Shown here one piece after another: positions 17,206 to 26,206 of a stretch of 43,497 nt of DNA. The notes under the pieces are model-generated. The model worked only from the letters and a program-made list of their open reading frames with translations, searched no databases and was not told where the DNA came from. The stretch lies in the IMG/VR virus record IMGVR_UViG_3300044960_000409, positions 1 through 43,497 of that record; one strand, written 5' to 3'. The position numbers were made by a program, and so were the translations under genes. This DNA comes from a virus. Positions within the stretch are counted from its first letter, which is position 1; every line of letters begins with the position of its first letter.

Positions 17206-20200
17206 CTTGCCCGGTATTTGCCTCTCCAACCATCGAAGTAGTACAGCTTGCCCGTGCTGATGATGCTCATAGCGCTGTCCCGGACTTGCACTTCTGCGAG
17301 TTCTATCGGCCCGGATAGTGTGTAGAGGACCCTCAGGTAGCGGGCCTCGCCATTTAGCGGGATTGTGATAACAGTCTCTCCGCTCTGGCCAGTGTTCGCC
17401 CACTGCCCGACGCCCGCCCAGCCATCGCCTTTGGGAATCTCCATGACCCACTGTACGGGCTCGACTGCTTCGTTCGGGTCGGGGGGCATCGTCATGCTCC
17501 ACGTGTTGCCGGGCGCAGTCCAAAACTCTTCAGGCTGGGCCACGCCCAGGCTCCCTCTCACATTGGATGTTATAAGCCATTCATAACGCTGCGGCTCCCA
17601 TGTCATAGTCACCTCTTCTGCCACAAGATTCGGTGACGAGGTGTTCACAGTCGCATAGGTCACCTGAGAGGTCTCTACCCGGCCTACACACACGCGGCTT
17701 ATGGTCGCGTCCTGCGGCCAGCCGGTCTTGCTGCCCTGCACGGTCACGGTCTGCAGATTCTCCGCGCGGCGCACAATCAGCGACAGACTGCCAAGTGTGT
17801 GCTTTCGCGACGACGGAACAGGAGTGTTGCCGCTGTACGTCACTAGGTCAATGATGATGCCGGGAGCCAGCGCCAGCTCCTTGATCATATGAAGGACTGG
17901 CTTCGCCATCAACGGCACGCCTGTCTGGCCCGGCGTGTTGTTGAACAGCCCGTCATGCGCGCCGTGCATCAGCCACTCATTGACAGGGTGTTCATGCCTG
18001 TCGGTGCCGGGCCACCACTGGACGGCCTCGTAACGCCCCGTCCTGAACATCTTGCACAGAGCCTGAAAGGCGTACTCGGCCTGCCTGCGCTCGTTCGGGC
18101 CATCGGTGGTGACCTGGTTTGTGGCGGCCAGCATGCCGCACTGGGTGGAGAACTCCCCGGCGAAAATGGGCTTGTCGTTGTCGTTGCCCTGCTGCAGCTC
18201 TGTGATCATTTGCTGCAGGTGGTTATCGAAGGACGTCCCCGGAGCGTTGCGGCTGAACCAGTACGGATGCCAGGCGGCTATGTCGAACACGCTCTTGCTG
18301 ATCCACTGGTAGAGGTTCGAATGCAGCGAAACGATTGAATGGTCGTCAGGCCACCCGGCGTTGAGGACCTTCGCCTGCGGCAGCACGCTCTTGACACCGG
18401 CAGAGAAGGCTTCTAGGCATTTGGCGTACAGGTCGAGTCCCCCGGTCCATGTCCACCACGGGGCGTTGTGCACCTCGTTGCCGTACTCAAAGTGCATTAC
18501 GCGGTCGCCAAACTGCTGTGCCAGCGCGGCCCCGAAGGCCTGAACGGCCGGAAGGTCCACGTAGTGGTACATCACCTTGCAGTTGTCGGGGATGCCAGCG
18601 CCTCCACCTGTCACGCTCCAGTCGTCCACTGTCACGGTCATGTGATTGCGCTGCGGCTGGTGCTCGAACGCGATCCCGGCATATACCGGCGCAAACCCCG
18701 GCATCGAGAACGTGCGGTCCGTTGCGTACGGCGTCTTAGGGCGCATTGTCACAGTGAAGGAGTCGCCGACACGCGTCACCGTCAACGTCACATCCTGGAC
18801 CTCGTTGAATCCGTCCATCAAGTTATGGACGTCGGAGCCGTTTTGCCGGGCGACTACGAGCAGCTTCCTGTTTGCCCCTCCATCGCTTATCTGCAGCGCC
18901 TTGACATAGTTGTCTGCGTTCTGCCACAGAACGATGCCAACTGCGGCCCTGTTCGCCCCCGTCGTGGCTGGCATCGAAGTCTTCAGTGAGATGGTGAAGT
19001 TTGCGGTCCCGTTTGTTACAGGCTGCAGGTACATGGCGCGCAGCCCGGACCATATCGCAGCCGTGACCGCGCCCCCGGACACAGACATGACCGGCAGCTC
19101 CCACGGACCCCTGAAGTAGAAATCGTCAAAGGAGACCAGCGTCGAGCCGCTTGCGCCCGACTTTATCCACATGCCCACCAGGTCTGTCAGAAACTGGTTG
19201 GCATATGAGGCTGTCAGGTAGCTCTGATTGTCCTCCAGTCCGCTAACCCAGGCCTGAAATGTGTTGCCGGTCTTTCTGAGGAAGATGCGCCTGTTCTTGG
19301 ACCATGTCCAGCCCAGCGTCTGTGATGTCGAGACGCCGCCCTCGACCTTCTGGAGGGTCAGTTGCCCGTTATGGTTCATGAACGCGCGGATATAGTTCGT
19401 CGCGTCCATGCGCACAACCAGACCAACCTCGGAGCCCGATACCGTCGTCACGTTGGACATATCCACAGTGACGAGCCAGTCGGAGTAGTAACTCGCAGAG
19501 GTGTGGAACTGGAGCTCCGAGGCCCCCGAGGCAGGCATGGTGATGTTCAGTTTGCCATCCACAGTGTAGGACGGCTGCGTCCCAGTAAAGCTCCAGATTT
19601 GCTCCAGGTCTGGCCCGGGGAATCCGTCGTAAACGCGCTCTCCGGGGACCGGGCCAAGGTCGTCCTGATACCACGTCCAGGACGGACCGAAGCCTGAGCT
19701 GAAGTCGTTGGCCATCTCGGGCACACTGAAGCCTGCCGCTCCCTTTGTGAGCACACCGGTCAGCTTTTCGACGGTGTACTCAACAGGCCTCTGGTAGACC
19801 ACAGTGTAATACTGGTACGATGCCCTTACACGCGCGCCCGGCTGCGGCGCTGTGGCATTGCACAGCATGCGGCTGTCTTTGAACGTTATCCGGCCGGTGT
19901 AGTCCGCGTAGTAGACCTTTCCCGTGCTGTTTGAGTCGAGCCTCTGAACCCTCGTCCAGGTCTCCCACACGTTGGTCCCGGCGCCGGTCTCGACCTCGAC
20001 AACAAGCGTGGACAGGTCAATCGGCCAGCTTCCTGTGTATGCGCAGTATCTATCCGCAAAGCCCTGCGAGGACGTCCGGGTTTGCCGGTTGTTGTTCTCG
20101 TCTACAAGCGCCCAGGAAAGCAGCTGCTGAGAGACGGACGACTTCGTCGCAGCACTGTCTATTAGGCACGGCCCCGGACGTTCTCCGTTGCGGTCCTCAA

Positions 20201-20648
20201 TGAATATTGGCGCGTTCGGCAGCGTTGCCTGTCCGTTGACGAACGTCACGTCTTGCGGCGTGTCCACACTGTTGATCGGTGGGTAGACCCTGTAGCGGTT
20301 CCCCGTTCTGTGCCCCGGTGTGTATCCAGCCTCTATTGCAATGGTGCATCCGTTATTTCTCAGATACGTAATGTCGCTATTTATGCTGTATGCATTCCAG
20401 CTGTATACGCCAGGGGCAGTCTCTACGATACCCCACTGGACCTCGTAGCGGATGCCCCGCACACCTTTCCCGATAAGCTCCGCTACTTTGTCCTGGTAGC
20501 TGTGCGGATTCGGGCCGTCGTTCGGCATGTTGACACCAAACGGGCAGAACTCCCCAAGGTCATACGTGCGATCCTGCAGGTCTGACGAATCAGCGAACAC
20601 GGGGACGTAAGTGTCTCCGCTTCCGTCTGTGAGCGCCGTGAGCGCCAC
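17190..20648 (-). CDS. Tail-associated glycoside hydrolase-like protein (clan GH-A type), at least 1152 aa
   Basis: A TIM-barrel glycosidase of clan GH-A type is suggested by FEYGNEVHN (acid/base candidate Glu725), IFAGEFST (nucleophile candidate Glu832) and WHPYW between them. An early barrel segment (FGVNMPNDGP, about residues 37-115) is separated from the catalytic half (about 690-900) by some 500 residues containing two beta-sandwich, LamG-like modules. The C-terminal 200 residues look like carbohydrate-binding beta domains. It probably cleaves or binds host surface polysaccharide. The only in-frame start is GTG 20648, which lacks a Shine-Dalgarno site. The frame stays open upstream through a Gly/Pro-rich linker as far as the end of the SGNH gene, where a slippery T-run lies, so it may be made as a -1 frameshift fusion. 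Confidence 0.82.
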   Translation of the reverse strand: MALTALTDGSGDTYVPVFADSSDLQDRTYDLGEFCPFGVNMPNDGPNPHSYQDKVAELIGKGVRGIRYEVQWGIVETAPGVYSWNAYSINSDITYLRNNGCTIAIEAGYTPGHRTGNRYRVYPPINSVDTPQDVTFVNGQATLPNAPIFIEDRNGERPGPCLIDSAATKSSVSQQLLSWALVDENNNRQTRTSSQGFADRYCAYTGSWPIDLSTLVVEVETGAGTNVWETWTRVQRLDSNSTGKVYYADYTGRITFKDSRMLCNATAPQPGARVRASYQYYTVVYQRPVEYTVEKLTGVLTKGAAGFSVPEMANDFSSGFGPSWTWYQDDLGPVPGERVYDGFPGPDLEQIWSFTGTQPSYTVDGKLNITMPASGASELQFHTSASYYSDWLVTVDMSNVTTVSGSEVGLVVRMDATNYIRAFMNHNGQLTLQKVEGGVSTSQTLGWTWSKNRRIFLRKTGNTFQAWVSGLEDNQSYLTASYANQFLTDLVGMWIKSGASGSTLVSFDDFYFRGPWELPVMSVSGGAVTAAIWSGLRAMYLQPVTNGTANFTISLKTSMPATTGANRAAVGIVLWQNADNYVKALQISDGGANRKLLVVARQNGSDVHNLMDGFNEVQDVTLTVTRVGDSFTVTMRPKTPYATDRTFSMPGFAPVYAGIAFEHQPQRNHMTVTVDDWSVTGGGAGIPDNCKVMYHYVDLPAVQAFGAALAQQFGDRVMHFEYGNEVHNAPWWTWTGGLDLYAKCLEAFSAGVKSVLPQAKVLNAGWPDDHSIVSLHSNLYQWISKSVFDIAAWHPYWFSRNAPGTSFDNHLQQMITELQQGNDNDKPIFAGEFSTQCGMLAATNQVTTDGPNERRQAEYAFQALCKMFRTGRYEAVQWWPGTDRHEHPVNEWLMHGAHDGLFNNTPGQTGVPLMAKPVLHMIKELALAPGIIIDLVTYSGNTPVPSSRKHTLGSLSLIVRRAENLQTVTVQGSKTGWPQDATISRVCVGRVETSQVTYATVNTSSPNLVAEEVTMTWEPQRYEWLITSNVRGSLGVAQPEEFWTAPGNTWSMTMPPDPNEAVEPVQWVMEIPKGDGWAGVGQWANTGQSGETVITIPLNGEARYLRVLYTLSGPIELAEVQVRDSAMSIISTGKLYYFDGWRGKYRARWLAP

Positions 20649-20725
20649 TGACTGGGGCGCAGCGTCAGGGATATTGGGCGGAGGGCCTGACCCCCCGTCT
20701 CCCTGAGACTCGTATTCAGTTGTTA

Positions 20726-21889
20726 TTACAAAAAAGGGACTTTGCGCCTCGTCCCGGCTTTGATGCCTTCGTAGAACCGCTTGGCTATGTTGACATAAGC
20801 GAGGTCGTTCGGGTGCTTGTCTGACTGAAGTCCGATGCTCCAGTAATGGCTTGTCTGGTAGCCCGTTGTGCCTATGATCGCAAAGTTGGCACGCATCGCG
20901 CTGTAGTGCGGGCAGATCTTGGCTACCTTTGCGTTGGCATTGTAAGACTTTGCGGTGCTCCCAAGCTGTGCGCGCTGCACAGTGATTGTCGAAGGCGCGG
21001 TCACGGCGGTGATCTTGACGTATTCGCTATTGGTGTCGCCTTGTAGCCCGTTTTCAGGAAGCAGCGCCACATACTCACCCGGAACAAACAGGCTGATGCG
21101 GTTTACCGACAGGTTTGTGTCCGTTGTGCCGATATTGGCAGTTAGGCGTGCCGACGGCCCCGTGTATGCATTCTCGTTCCCGTCGAACATCTCGGAACCA
21201 TCGTCTGTCTTGTAGTAGACAGGCACGATATTGGAGAGACCCTGGCTCACAAGGTCCCGGATGGCATCCTGCAACATAGGGCCGAACCCGCCCGTGGAAG
21301 GCGCCCATGCACTTTGCGCACCAACAACCACGATCCCGTCACATTCGGACGCGATTTGGCGCAACACGTAACGGTACGCCTTCGCTATTGCCGGGCGGTA
21401 TGTTCCGTCCAGGTTTCCCCAAGTCAGGACCTGGGTTCCAGCTGGCCAGCTGCGCTGCTGCGTGTATCCTGCGCCGCGCACGATATTCGTCAATGTGGTA
21501 CCGCTGACAACGCGTGCCATGATCATTTCTTCGTTTGTGCCGTCCGTCAGGATATAGGCGCGGCCGGGCACCGCGTTTGCGTTTGTTGTCACGCGGGTTG
21601 CACCCATTGGCAGAGGTGCTGTGATCGAGCTTACCGTGGTGCTCGAATAATCGTTCTCACCAAACCCGGCGATGCATACCACGTCCGGTTTGAGGTCCCT
21701 GACGGTCATCCACTGTAGCAGGACATGCCCTATGGTCGGACTTGAATCCTGATGCGGAGTCACAAGCACCCACGGCTCGCTGGTGCCTGCCCGCAAAAGG
21801 TTGAGCAACTGCGCCTGCAGGGTGTTTTTCGCTGTAGAAGCGAACGCGCCACTTGCAATGCTGTTTCCAAGAATCGCCAGGCGTTTCAT
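20726..21889 (-). CDS. SGNH/GDSL esterase-like tail protein, 387 aa
   Basis: SGNH-hydrolase blocks are visible: block I ILGNSIASG (Ser10), block III GFGEND (Asn79), and a block V-like DKHPND (Asp357, His359). The fold is interrupted by two similar beta-rich insertions, about residues 85-155 and 248-322. Both have a pattern of T-x-L...V-x-G-x-Y/A-x-x-L followed by a RG or Q-x-G-type end, like modules common in phage tail fibres. It probably deacetylates host surface polysaccharide, which would suit the glycosidase encoded next. The start is ATG 21889, 2 nt after the upstream stop. The natural stop is TAA 20726-20728, right after a T6 slippery run. Confidence 0.8.
   Translation of the reverse strand: MKRLAILGNSIASGAFASTAKNTLQAQLLNLLRAGTSEPWVLVTPHQDSSPTIGHVLLQWMTVRDLKPDVVCIAGFGENDYSSTTVSSITAPLPMGATRVTTNANAVPGRAYILTDGTNEEMIMARVVSGTTLTNIVRGAGYTQQRSWPAGTQVLTWGNLDGTYRPAIAKAYRYVLRQIASECDGIVVVGAQSAWAPSTGGFGPMLQDAIRDLVSQGLSNIVPVYYKTDDGSEMFDGNENAYTGPSARLTANIGTTDTNLSVNRISLFVPGEYVALLPENGLQGDTNSEYVKITAVTAPSTITVQRAQLGSTAKSYNANAKVAKICPHYSAMRANFAIIGTTGYQTSHYWSIGLQSDKHPNDLAYVNIAKRFYEGIKAGTRRKVPFL
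20729..20738 (-). other. Candidate -1 ribosomal frameshift site
   Basis: On the minus strand the SGNH gene ends C CCT TTT TTG TAA. It contains two overlapping X XXY YYZ heptamers (CCCTTTT and TTTTTTG) directly before the stop. A -1 shift enters the frame GTA ATA ACA ACT..., which is open for 27 codons (linker with GDGGSGPPP) into the glycosidase, giving about 1566 residues. A 7-bp GC hairpin (CGGGGGG/CCCTCCG) lies about 31 nt downstream, farther than usual stimulators. This is inference; a real indel or assembly error is possible. Confidence 0.5.
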
Positions 21890-21891
21890 TT

Positions 21892-22458
21892 TTATCTCCC
21901 ATACACAAACAGTGTCACAGGCACCAACGCTACACCGGTTTGAATGCCTATAATGATCGCTTGTGGCACGAACATGCGACGCTCAGCGTTTGACGCTGGC
22001 TGAGTATTGGCCGACGAGAATATCAGAAACGTGGGCGTCAGGGCTGTGTCAAGTGTGACAGAATCGTAGCCAGGCCCAGTCGCGTTCATCTGCTGGCGGT
22101 GGTCGTAGGCCGCGCTGTAATCTCCTGCGCCGACCGTGGCGTACACCCTCATGTTCGCCGTCGCTGCGCTGCTTGCTCCGCCGAAGATGCAGTGCACGCA
22201 GAACTCGCTCAGGTCTGCCGTCTTGATTGGGAATGTGTAGACCTCGCTGGTAGATGGCGTGACATAGCGATACGCCTCAGTCCTGGTGTCGCCTCCCTCT
22301 TGAACAAAATCAATCTCCCACGGGTAGATGATGCGTTTGTACGACCTGTCAAGCGGCGTTGCCGGGAGAATCTGTGGGGCGTGCGGCCCTGCTATCTCCT
22401 GGTCAAGCCAGGCATGAAGGGCTTCTCCAGCTGTCTTGATCATCACGTCTCTCCTCAT
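21892..22458 (-). CDS. Putative tail protein, 188 aa
   Basis: Unknown family. The ATG at 22458 overlaps the stop of the 882-aa tail protein (ATGA), so the two are translationally coupled; ATG 22443 (MIKTAGEALHAWLDQ) is an alternative. After an N-terminal helix the protein is mostly beta (PWEIDFVQEGG, TFPIKTADLSEF, VTLDTALTPTFLIFSS) and ends in a hydrophobic strand GVALVPVTLFVYG. The beta composition and its location between tail hub and tail hydrolase genes suggest an adaptor or fibre-anchor role; this is inference only. Confidence 0.75.
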   Translation of the reverse strand: MRRDVMIKTAGEALHAWLDQEIAGPHAPQILPATPLDRSYKRIIYPWEIDFVQEGGDTRTEAYRYVTPSTSEVYTFPIKTADLSEFCVHCIFGGASSAATANMRVYATVGAGDYSAAYDHRQQMNATGPGYDSVTLDTALTPTFLIFSSANTQPASNAERRMFVPQAIIIGIQTGVALVPVTLFVYGR

Positions 22459-25103
22459 ATAACCGGGGGTTGCACCGGTATCCGCGTATCTTCTGACAAT
22501 GGCGCGTAGTCCGCCATTGCGTAGATAACTCTGAAGGCCGCGTCTGGCGGCTCGGCTACCAATGGCGCAGGAGGCGGATTCATCCTGTCGGCTGGCAGAC
22601 TCATCAAACGCCCCCTGATCCTGAACTGCATCAACCAGCCGCGCGCCGGGCTCACCTCAACATTCGGGGAGCCGGGCCACACCTCCTGCGGTATGCTCAG
22701 CCTGACTACTGAATACCCTTTGAGTGGGTATACATCCTGCTCGTACCATTGCGGGCTTTCTCCCGCAAGTCCTCGCACCCCTATTTTGAACGACCCTGCC
22801 CACGGCCCACCGCTGACGTTGCCCTGAGGGTAGTTGAGGTTATTGTAGCACAGGATATACAGGTGTCTGAGCGACTTGTATCTAACGCCGTCAATGCGTT
22901 CCTGGATGAGCGGGATCGGGTTCGATACTAACTCGATGTCCGTGTTGAACGAGCCGCGGAACAGCCTGAACACACCCTTGCGGACCGGGAACTGGATATT
23001 GGCAGGGTATCCCTCAAGATCGTTGCGCATTTCACCGCCAGCGACCAGGTCGGTACTGTTCAGGTAGTCTATCCCGGTAGCCAACACCCGGACGTCTGTG
23101 TTGTCTGGCAGTGCCTGATAAGCTACCCCGGACGTCATGTCTAGAACGAAAGTCCTTGAGACTGTGTCCTGGCCCTGCTTGCCAACCTGGTGAACGACGT
23201 ACTTTCCGCGCCATCCTACGGCGTGCGTGCTCGCTCTCTCGGTAAGGCCCTGGTAGAACGGGAACCCGTCCGGCCACAGTTGCGTGAACGCCTCCTGCGG
23301 GATCGGCGCTCCAGACTGGCAGGCATAGATCTTTCCGGCCTTCATCCACAGTATCACGCCGTCCAGATTGACAAGTGTCCTCGGGCAGTCGCAGCCGGTG
23401 TCAAAGGCTTCTATCAACTGGAAGTCCCGCCAGTCCCATCCAACCCAGCGCCATGCTTTCGTGTGAGTGAAGAGGATGAGCGCGTCACCACGTACGCCGG
23501 TGGTCCGGAACGAGCCTCCTTCAGGGCAATAAGCCGTGATCGCCTCGGTGCTTGGGATGGCCACCCTGCCGCCCATCGTGAAGATGTACGGGTCGTCTGG
23601 CGACACATCAATGGCAGTGCCGGGCCAGTAGTCGAATTTGTTCAGATTTGAGAACGCCAACTGGTTGCCAGCTCCGCCGAGAATGCCGTACATACGGCTG
23701 TTGAATATCCTGATACTCTCAAGCGGCGGCGGCGGATCGTGATGGTAGACGTCCCCCGGCAGCAGGCGGCCGTTTGGCTTCCCGTCATCCACGAAGTCCT
23801 GCTGCATATTCCTGATATGAGCCTCTGTGACAGTCTGCTGCTGGCTGTACTTGTCCGTGTACTGTTGCGGCAGTCTTTTGTAAAGGCTGATAGAGCCTAT
23901 TTTCCAGAACGGCTCCCAGGAGCTTGTATTCGTGTTGTACCTTGAGCGCCAGACCTCGACCGTATCTACAAAGCGCGGCAGCTCCCAGTTGTACTCGGAC
24001 TGCCAGATTGGCGTGACCTTCAGGTGAGCCTTGGATTGCTGCTCCGTGACCTCGAACTCTATGTTCATCGGAGACGGCACAGAGCGCGTCTGCGTCTTTG
24101 GGGCCCACATCGTGAGCATGTACTGATACTTGCCCTCTACGAGGCCGGTCTGCTGTGCGCTTGCATGCAGGCTGATAGACGGGGCGTTCTCGGGCGGCGC
24201 TATACCTACGGGGTCCACTCGCGACACCACGTAGAGGAACTCCAGATATTCTTTTCCTGAGGTAAACGGGTCGAACGGCTCAATGGCGACCCTGATCTGC
24301 GTCGCGGTTGTGGTTTGAGGCTTTTCCACCCAGATAACCCTGACCGGATAATACCAGTCGAAGGCGTTCAACGCGGGACTGAAACTGTAGTTGAAGGCGA
24401 ATAACCAGTCCCCCGGCATGACTGGTGGCGGCTCAGTGGTCTGGAATTCCTGTGTATAGCATGTCATGACCCAGTAGCCTTCCTGGGTCTGGCCCTCGTA
24501 GAGCATCACCCGCGCCGTGTCCTGAGCCGGGTAGAACCATCTACACGGCCTTTTGCTTGCCCACAGCGCCGCTCGTGTGATCAGGTGCTTGTTGAACACC
24601 GTGTCCATGGACCCGGTGTTGTACTCTCCTTCGTGCGCCGGTGGTTGGGAGGGAGGAGGAGGGGCAGGCAGGTCCAGTATGCCGCTTCTTGCGTCGGGGG
24701 GCTGCACAACAGCTGTGCGCGCCCCGGAAAAATATACGGCATCCTGCTGCGCCACAGCGACCGGGCCGCGCGCTATCCAGACAGGCACCTGACACCAGAA
24801 AGTGCCCTGGCTTGTTTGTTTGCGGAAGCGCCAGAATATCAGGCGCTCGTCCGCGACGAGGAAACCCTCGCCGATTGACTGCAGGATTGGCCATATACCC
24901 TGAACGTGCTGGTCCTGCGGGTTGCCCTCTACCAGGTCGCCAGACGGTATGTAAACCGGTCCTTCAAACACATTGCAGCGCAGGGCCTCTGCGGTCGTGC
25001 CGGAGGGCTTGAACCCCACCATCTTCTCAAGGGTTCCGGGTGGAGCGCCCAGACCCATGTGGTGTATGCCTTTAGAGAAATCGGCGATGATCTCCTGAGG
25101 CAC
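22455..25103 (-). CDS. Tail hub/nozzle-like protein (T7 gp12-like position), 882 aa
   Basis: The protein starts at GTG 25103 with GGAGGT 6 nt upstream, immediately after the stop of the 209-aa gene. It is almost entirely beta with many Trp/Tyr/Pro residues. It opens EIIADFSKGIHHMGLG, resembling the 'F.gGi' opening of podoviral tail tubular protein B and P22-type stabilisation proteins, and contains repeated blade-like stretches such as FNSRMYGILGG and TGVRGDALILFTHTKAWRW, as in beta-propeller tail hubs. Gene order (capsid, small head-tail protein, this gene, fibres) also matches T7 gp11-gp12. I take it as the tail nozzle, with the family assignment inferred rather than proven. Confidence 0.75.
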   Translation of the reverse strand: MPQEIIADFSKGIHHMGLGAPPGTLEKMVGFKPSGTTAEALRCNVFEGPVYIPSGDLVEGNPQDQHVQGIWPILQSIGEGFLVADERLIFWRFRKQTSQGTFWCQVPVWIARGPVAVAQQDAVYFSGARTAVVQPPDARSGILDLPAPPPPSQPPAHEGEYNTGSMDTVFNKHLITRAALWASKRPCRWFYPAQDTARVMLYEGQTQEGYWVMTCYTQEFQTTEPPPVMPGDWLFAFNYSFSPALNAFDWYYPVRVIWVEKPQTTTATQIRVAIEPFDPFTSGKEYLEFLYVVSRVDPVGIAPPENAPSISLHASAQQTGLVEGKYQYMLTMWAPKTQTRSVPSPMNIEFEVTEQQSKAHLKVTPIWQSEYNWELPRFVDTVEVWRSRYNTNTSSWEPFWKIGSISLYKRLPQQYTDKYSQQQTVTEAHIRNMQQDFVDDGKPNGRLLPGDVYHHDPPPPLESIRIFNSRMYGILGGAGNQLAFSNLNKFDYWPGTAIDVSPDDPYIFTMGGRVAIPSTEAITAYCPEGGSFRTTGVRGDALILFTHTKAWRWVGWDWRDFQLIEAFDTGCDCPRTLVNLDGVILWMKAGKIYACQSGAPIPQEAFTQLWPDGFPFYQGLTERASTHAVGWRGKYVVHQVGKQGQDTVSRTFVLDMTSGVAYQALPDNTDVRVLATGIDYLNSTDLVAGGEMRNDLEGYPANIQFPVRKGVFRLFRGSFNTDIELVSNPIPLIQERIDGVRYKSLRHLYILCYNNLNYPQGNVSGGPWAGSFKIGVRGLAGESPQWYEQDVYPLKGYSVVRLSIPQEVWPGSPNVEVSPARGWLMQFRIRGRLMSLPADRMNPPPAPLVAEPPDAAFRVIYAMADYAPLSEDTRIPVQPPVI

Positions 25104-25733
25104 TTACAACCTCCAGCGGGACGTGCTCCTGTCAGCGGCTACCTGCGCAATATCCTGCAGCCCGGCCTCCCAGAGCGCTGTGTTGCGCTGAAGCCGGAGA
25201 GACTCCCTCGGCACGTCCGGGTTGGCCGGATACTGCAGCAGCACGTATGCCGCAGGAAGCAACCTGAACCTCGGCGGGAAATCGGCCAGCGGGTCAAACG
25301 TCGCGACTACGTCGTTGTACGGGTCTAGCTCGCGCCTGCAGTATAGCTTGACCTCCGACAGTGTCGTGTGGTTGACCCGCAGGCGGCGGTCGGCTATTGC
25401 GAACTGCTCCGCATCCCCTGTGTCCAGCTGTTCGAACTGGTCGAAAGCCGTGGCTTTCGCCGGAACTCCGTTCACCCACACAGTCTCGATGAGAAAATAC
25501 TCCGGCGGGAGAACAACCTCGACGTACTTCCCCGTGACTGTGTTGATCTGAGCGCCGTAGAAGGCCTGGTTCGACCCCGTCTCGGCCAGCGTTGCGACAA
25601 CAAGCTTTGGCGCGCGTGCCGATATGATGCTGATCGCGATGTTCGCCTGAACGAGCAGCTCCTGGTCGCTTATTGCGTGCCCCTCGAACCCGAGTTCAAG
25701 CGCCACGCGGTCTTTCAGGGCCTCCCAGCTCAT
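25104..25733 (-). CDS. Head-tail adaptor / tail tubular protein A-like, 209 aa
   Basis: Short helical N-terminus (ALKDRVALELGFEGHAISDQ, then LLVQANIAISIISARAP), a beta-rich middle (VEVVLPPEYFLIETVWVNG, LRVNHTTLSEVKLYC) and a helical C-terminus (FPPRFRLLPAAYVLLQYP onward). The helix-beta-helix plan, size and position between capsid and the large beta hub protein are those of podoviral adaptor proteins such as T7 gp11. The ATG lies 6 nt after the stop of the 142-aa gene, with only a weak purine-rich site. Confidence 0.68.
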   Translation of the reverse strand: MSWEALKDRVALELGFEGHAISDQELLVQANIAISIISARAPKLVVATLAETGSNQAFYGAQINTVTGKYVEVVLPPEYFLIETVWVNGVPAKATAFDQFEQLDTGDAEQFAIADRRLRVNHTTLSEVKLYCRRELDPYNDVVATFDPLADFPPRFRLLPAAYVLLQYPANPDVPRESLRLQRNTALWEAGLQDIAQVAADRSTSRWRL

Positions 25734-25739
25734 TTCTTC

Positions 25740-26168
25740 TTACGCTTTCTTGGTGCGCTTTCTGGAAGACGCCGCGCTCTGGGGGTCTTCTCCTCCCACT
25801 CCCGCGCCATCTCCGGCCTGTTCGCCCACATCCACCGCCTCTGTTTCTGGCTTTTGAACGGCATTTCTGTTCTCCACGGTGTTTGTAGAAGCAAGTGCTA
25901 GGAACTCGGCCTCAGGGACCTCCCTGAGGCTGCGCTGGTAGTAATAGCCGATCTCGTCGTTCCACCACTCGAACGGGATCTGCGCTACGGTTCCGGGGGG
26001 CAGCTCGAGCTGGCCCTCCCTTGCGTCCCGCATCCCGAGGGGTGCTACAGGTATCCAGCACCTGTGCCTGACAAAGAAATCGGACGATACTACCACCGGC
26101 TCGTCCCCGGCCGGGGTGACATAGACATACTCTGGCAGTCTCAGTGTCGTCAGCATCTCTGGCCTCAT
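25740..26168 (-). CDS. Hypothetical protein after the capsid gene, 142 aa
   Basis: Unknown. The N-terminal 100 residues are compact and beta-like with several aromatic residues (YVYVTPAGDEPVVVSSDFFV, then FEWWNDEIGYYY). The C-terminal 40 residues are Gly/Glu-rich and end in a basic KRTKKA. The start at 26168 has no clear Shine-Dalgarno site because a strong hairpin (26173-26198) abuts it; ATG 26156 is an alternative. Location between major capsid and adaptor suggests a head completion or decoration role, which is inference. Confidence 0.7.
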   Translation of the reverse strand: MRPEMLTTLRLPEYVYVTPAGDEPVVVSSDFFVRHRCWIPVAPLGMRDAREGQLELPPGTVAQIPFEWWNDEIGYYYQRSLREVPEAEFLALASTNTVENRNAVQKPETEAVDVGEQAGDGAGVGGEDPQSAASSRKRTKKA

Positions 26169-26172
26169 ACTG

Positions 26173-26198
26173 CAGGGGGCAGCTCGCGCTGCCCCCTG
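26173..26198 (-). terminator. Strong hairpin between capsid and downstream genes
   Basis: Perfect 11-bp stem (CAGGGGGCAGC / GCTGCCCCCTG) with a TCGC loop, 9 nt after the major capsid stop on the minus strand. There is no T-run, so a full intrinsic terminator is doubtful. It may attenuate transcription, protect the capsid mRNA 3' end or limit translation of the next gene. Confidence 0.6.
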
Positions 26199-26206
26199 CT
26201 ATCTGC

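Noticed and set aside
16633-17523. Longer form of the GNAT gene starting at 17523
   Set aside because: The first 106 codons overlap the glycosidase in another frame and are compositionally unlike a protein; ATG 17205 fits the gene spacing.
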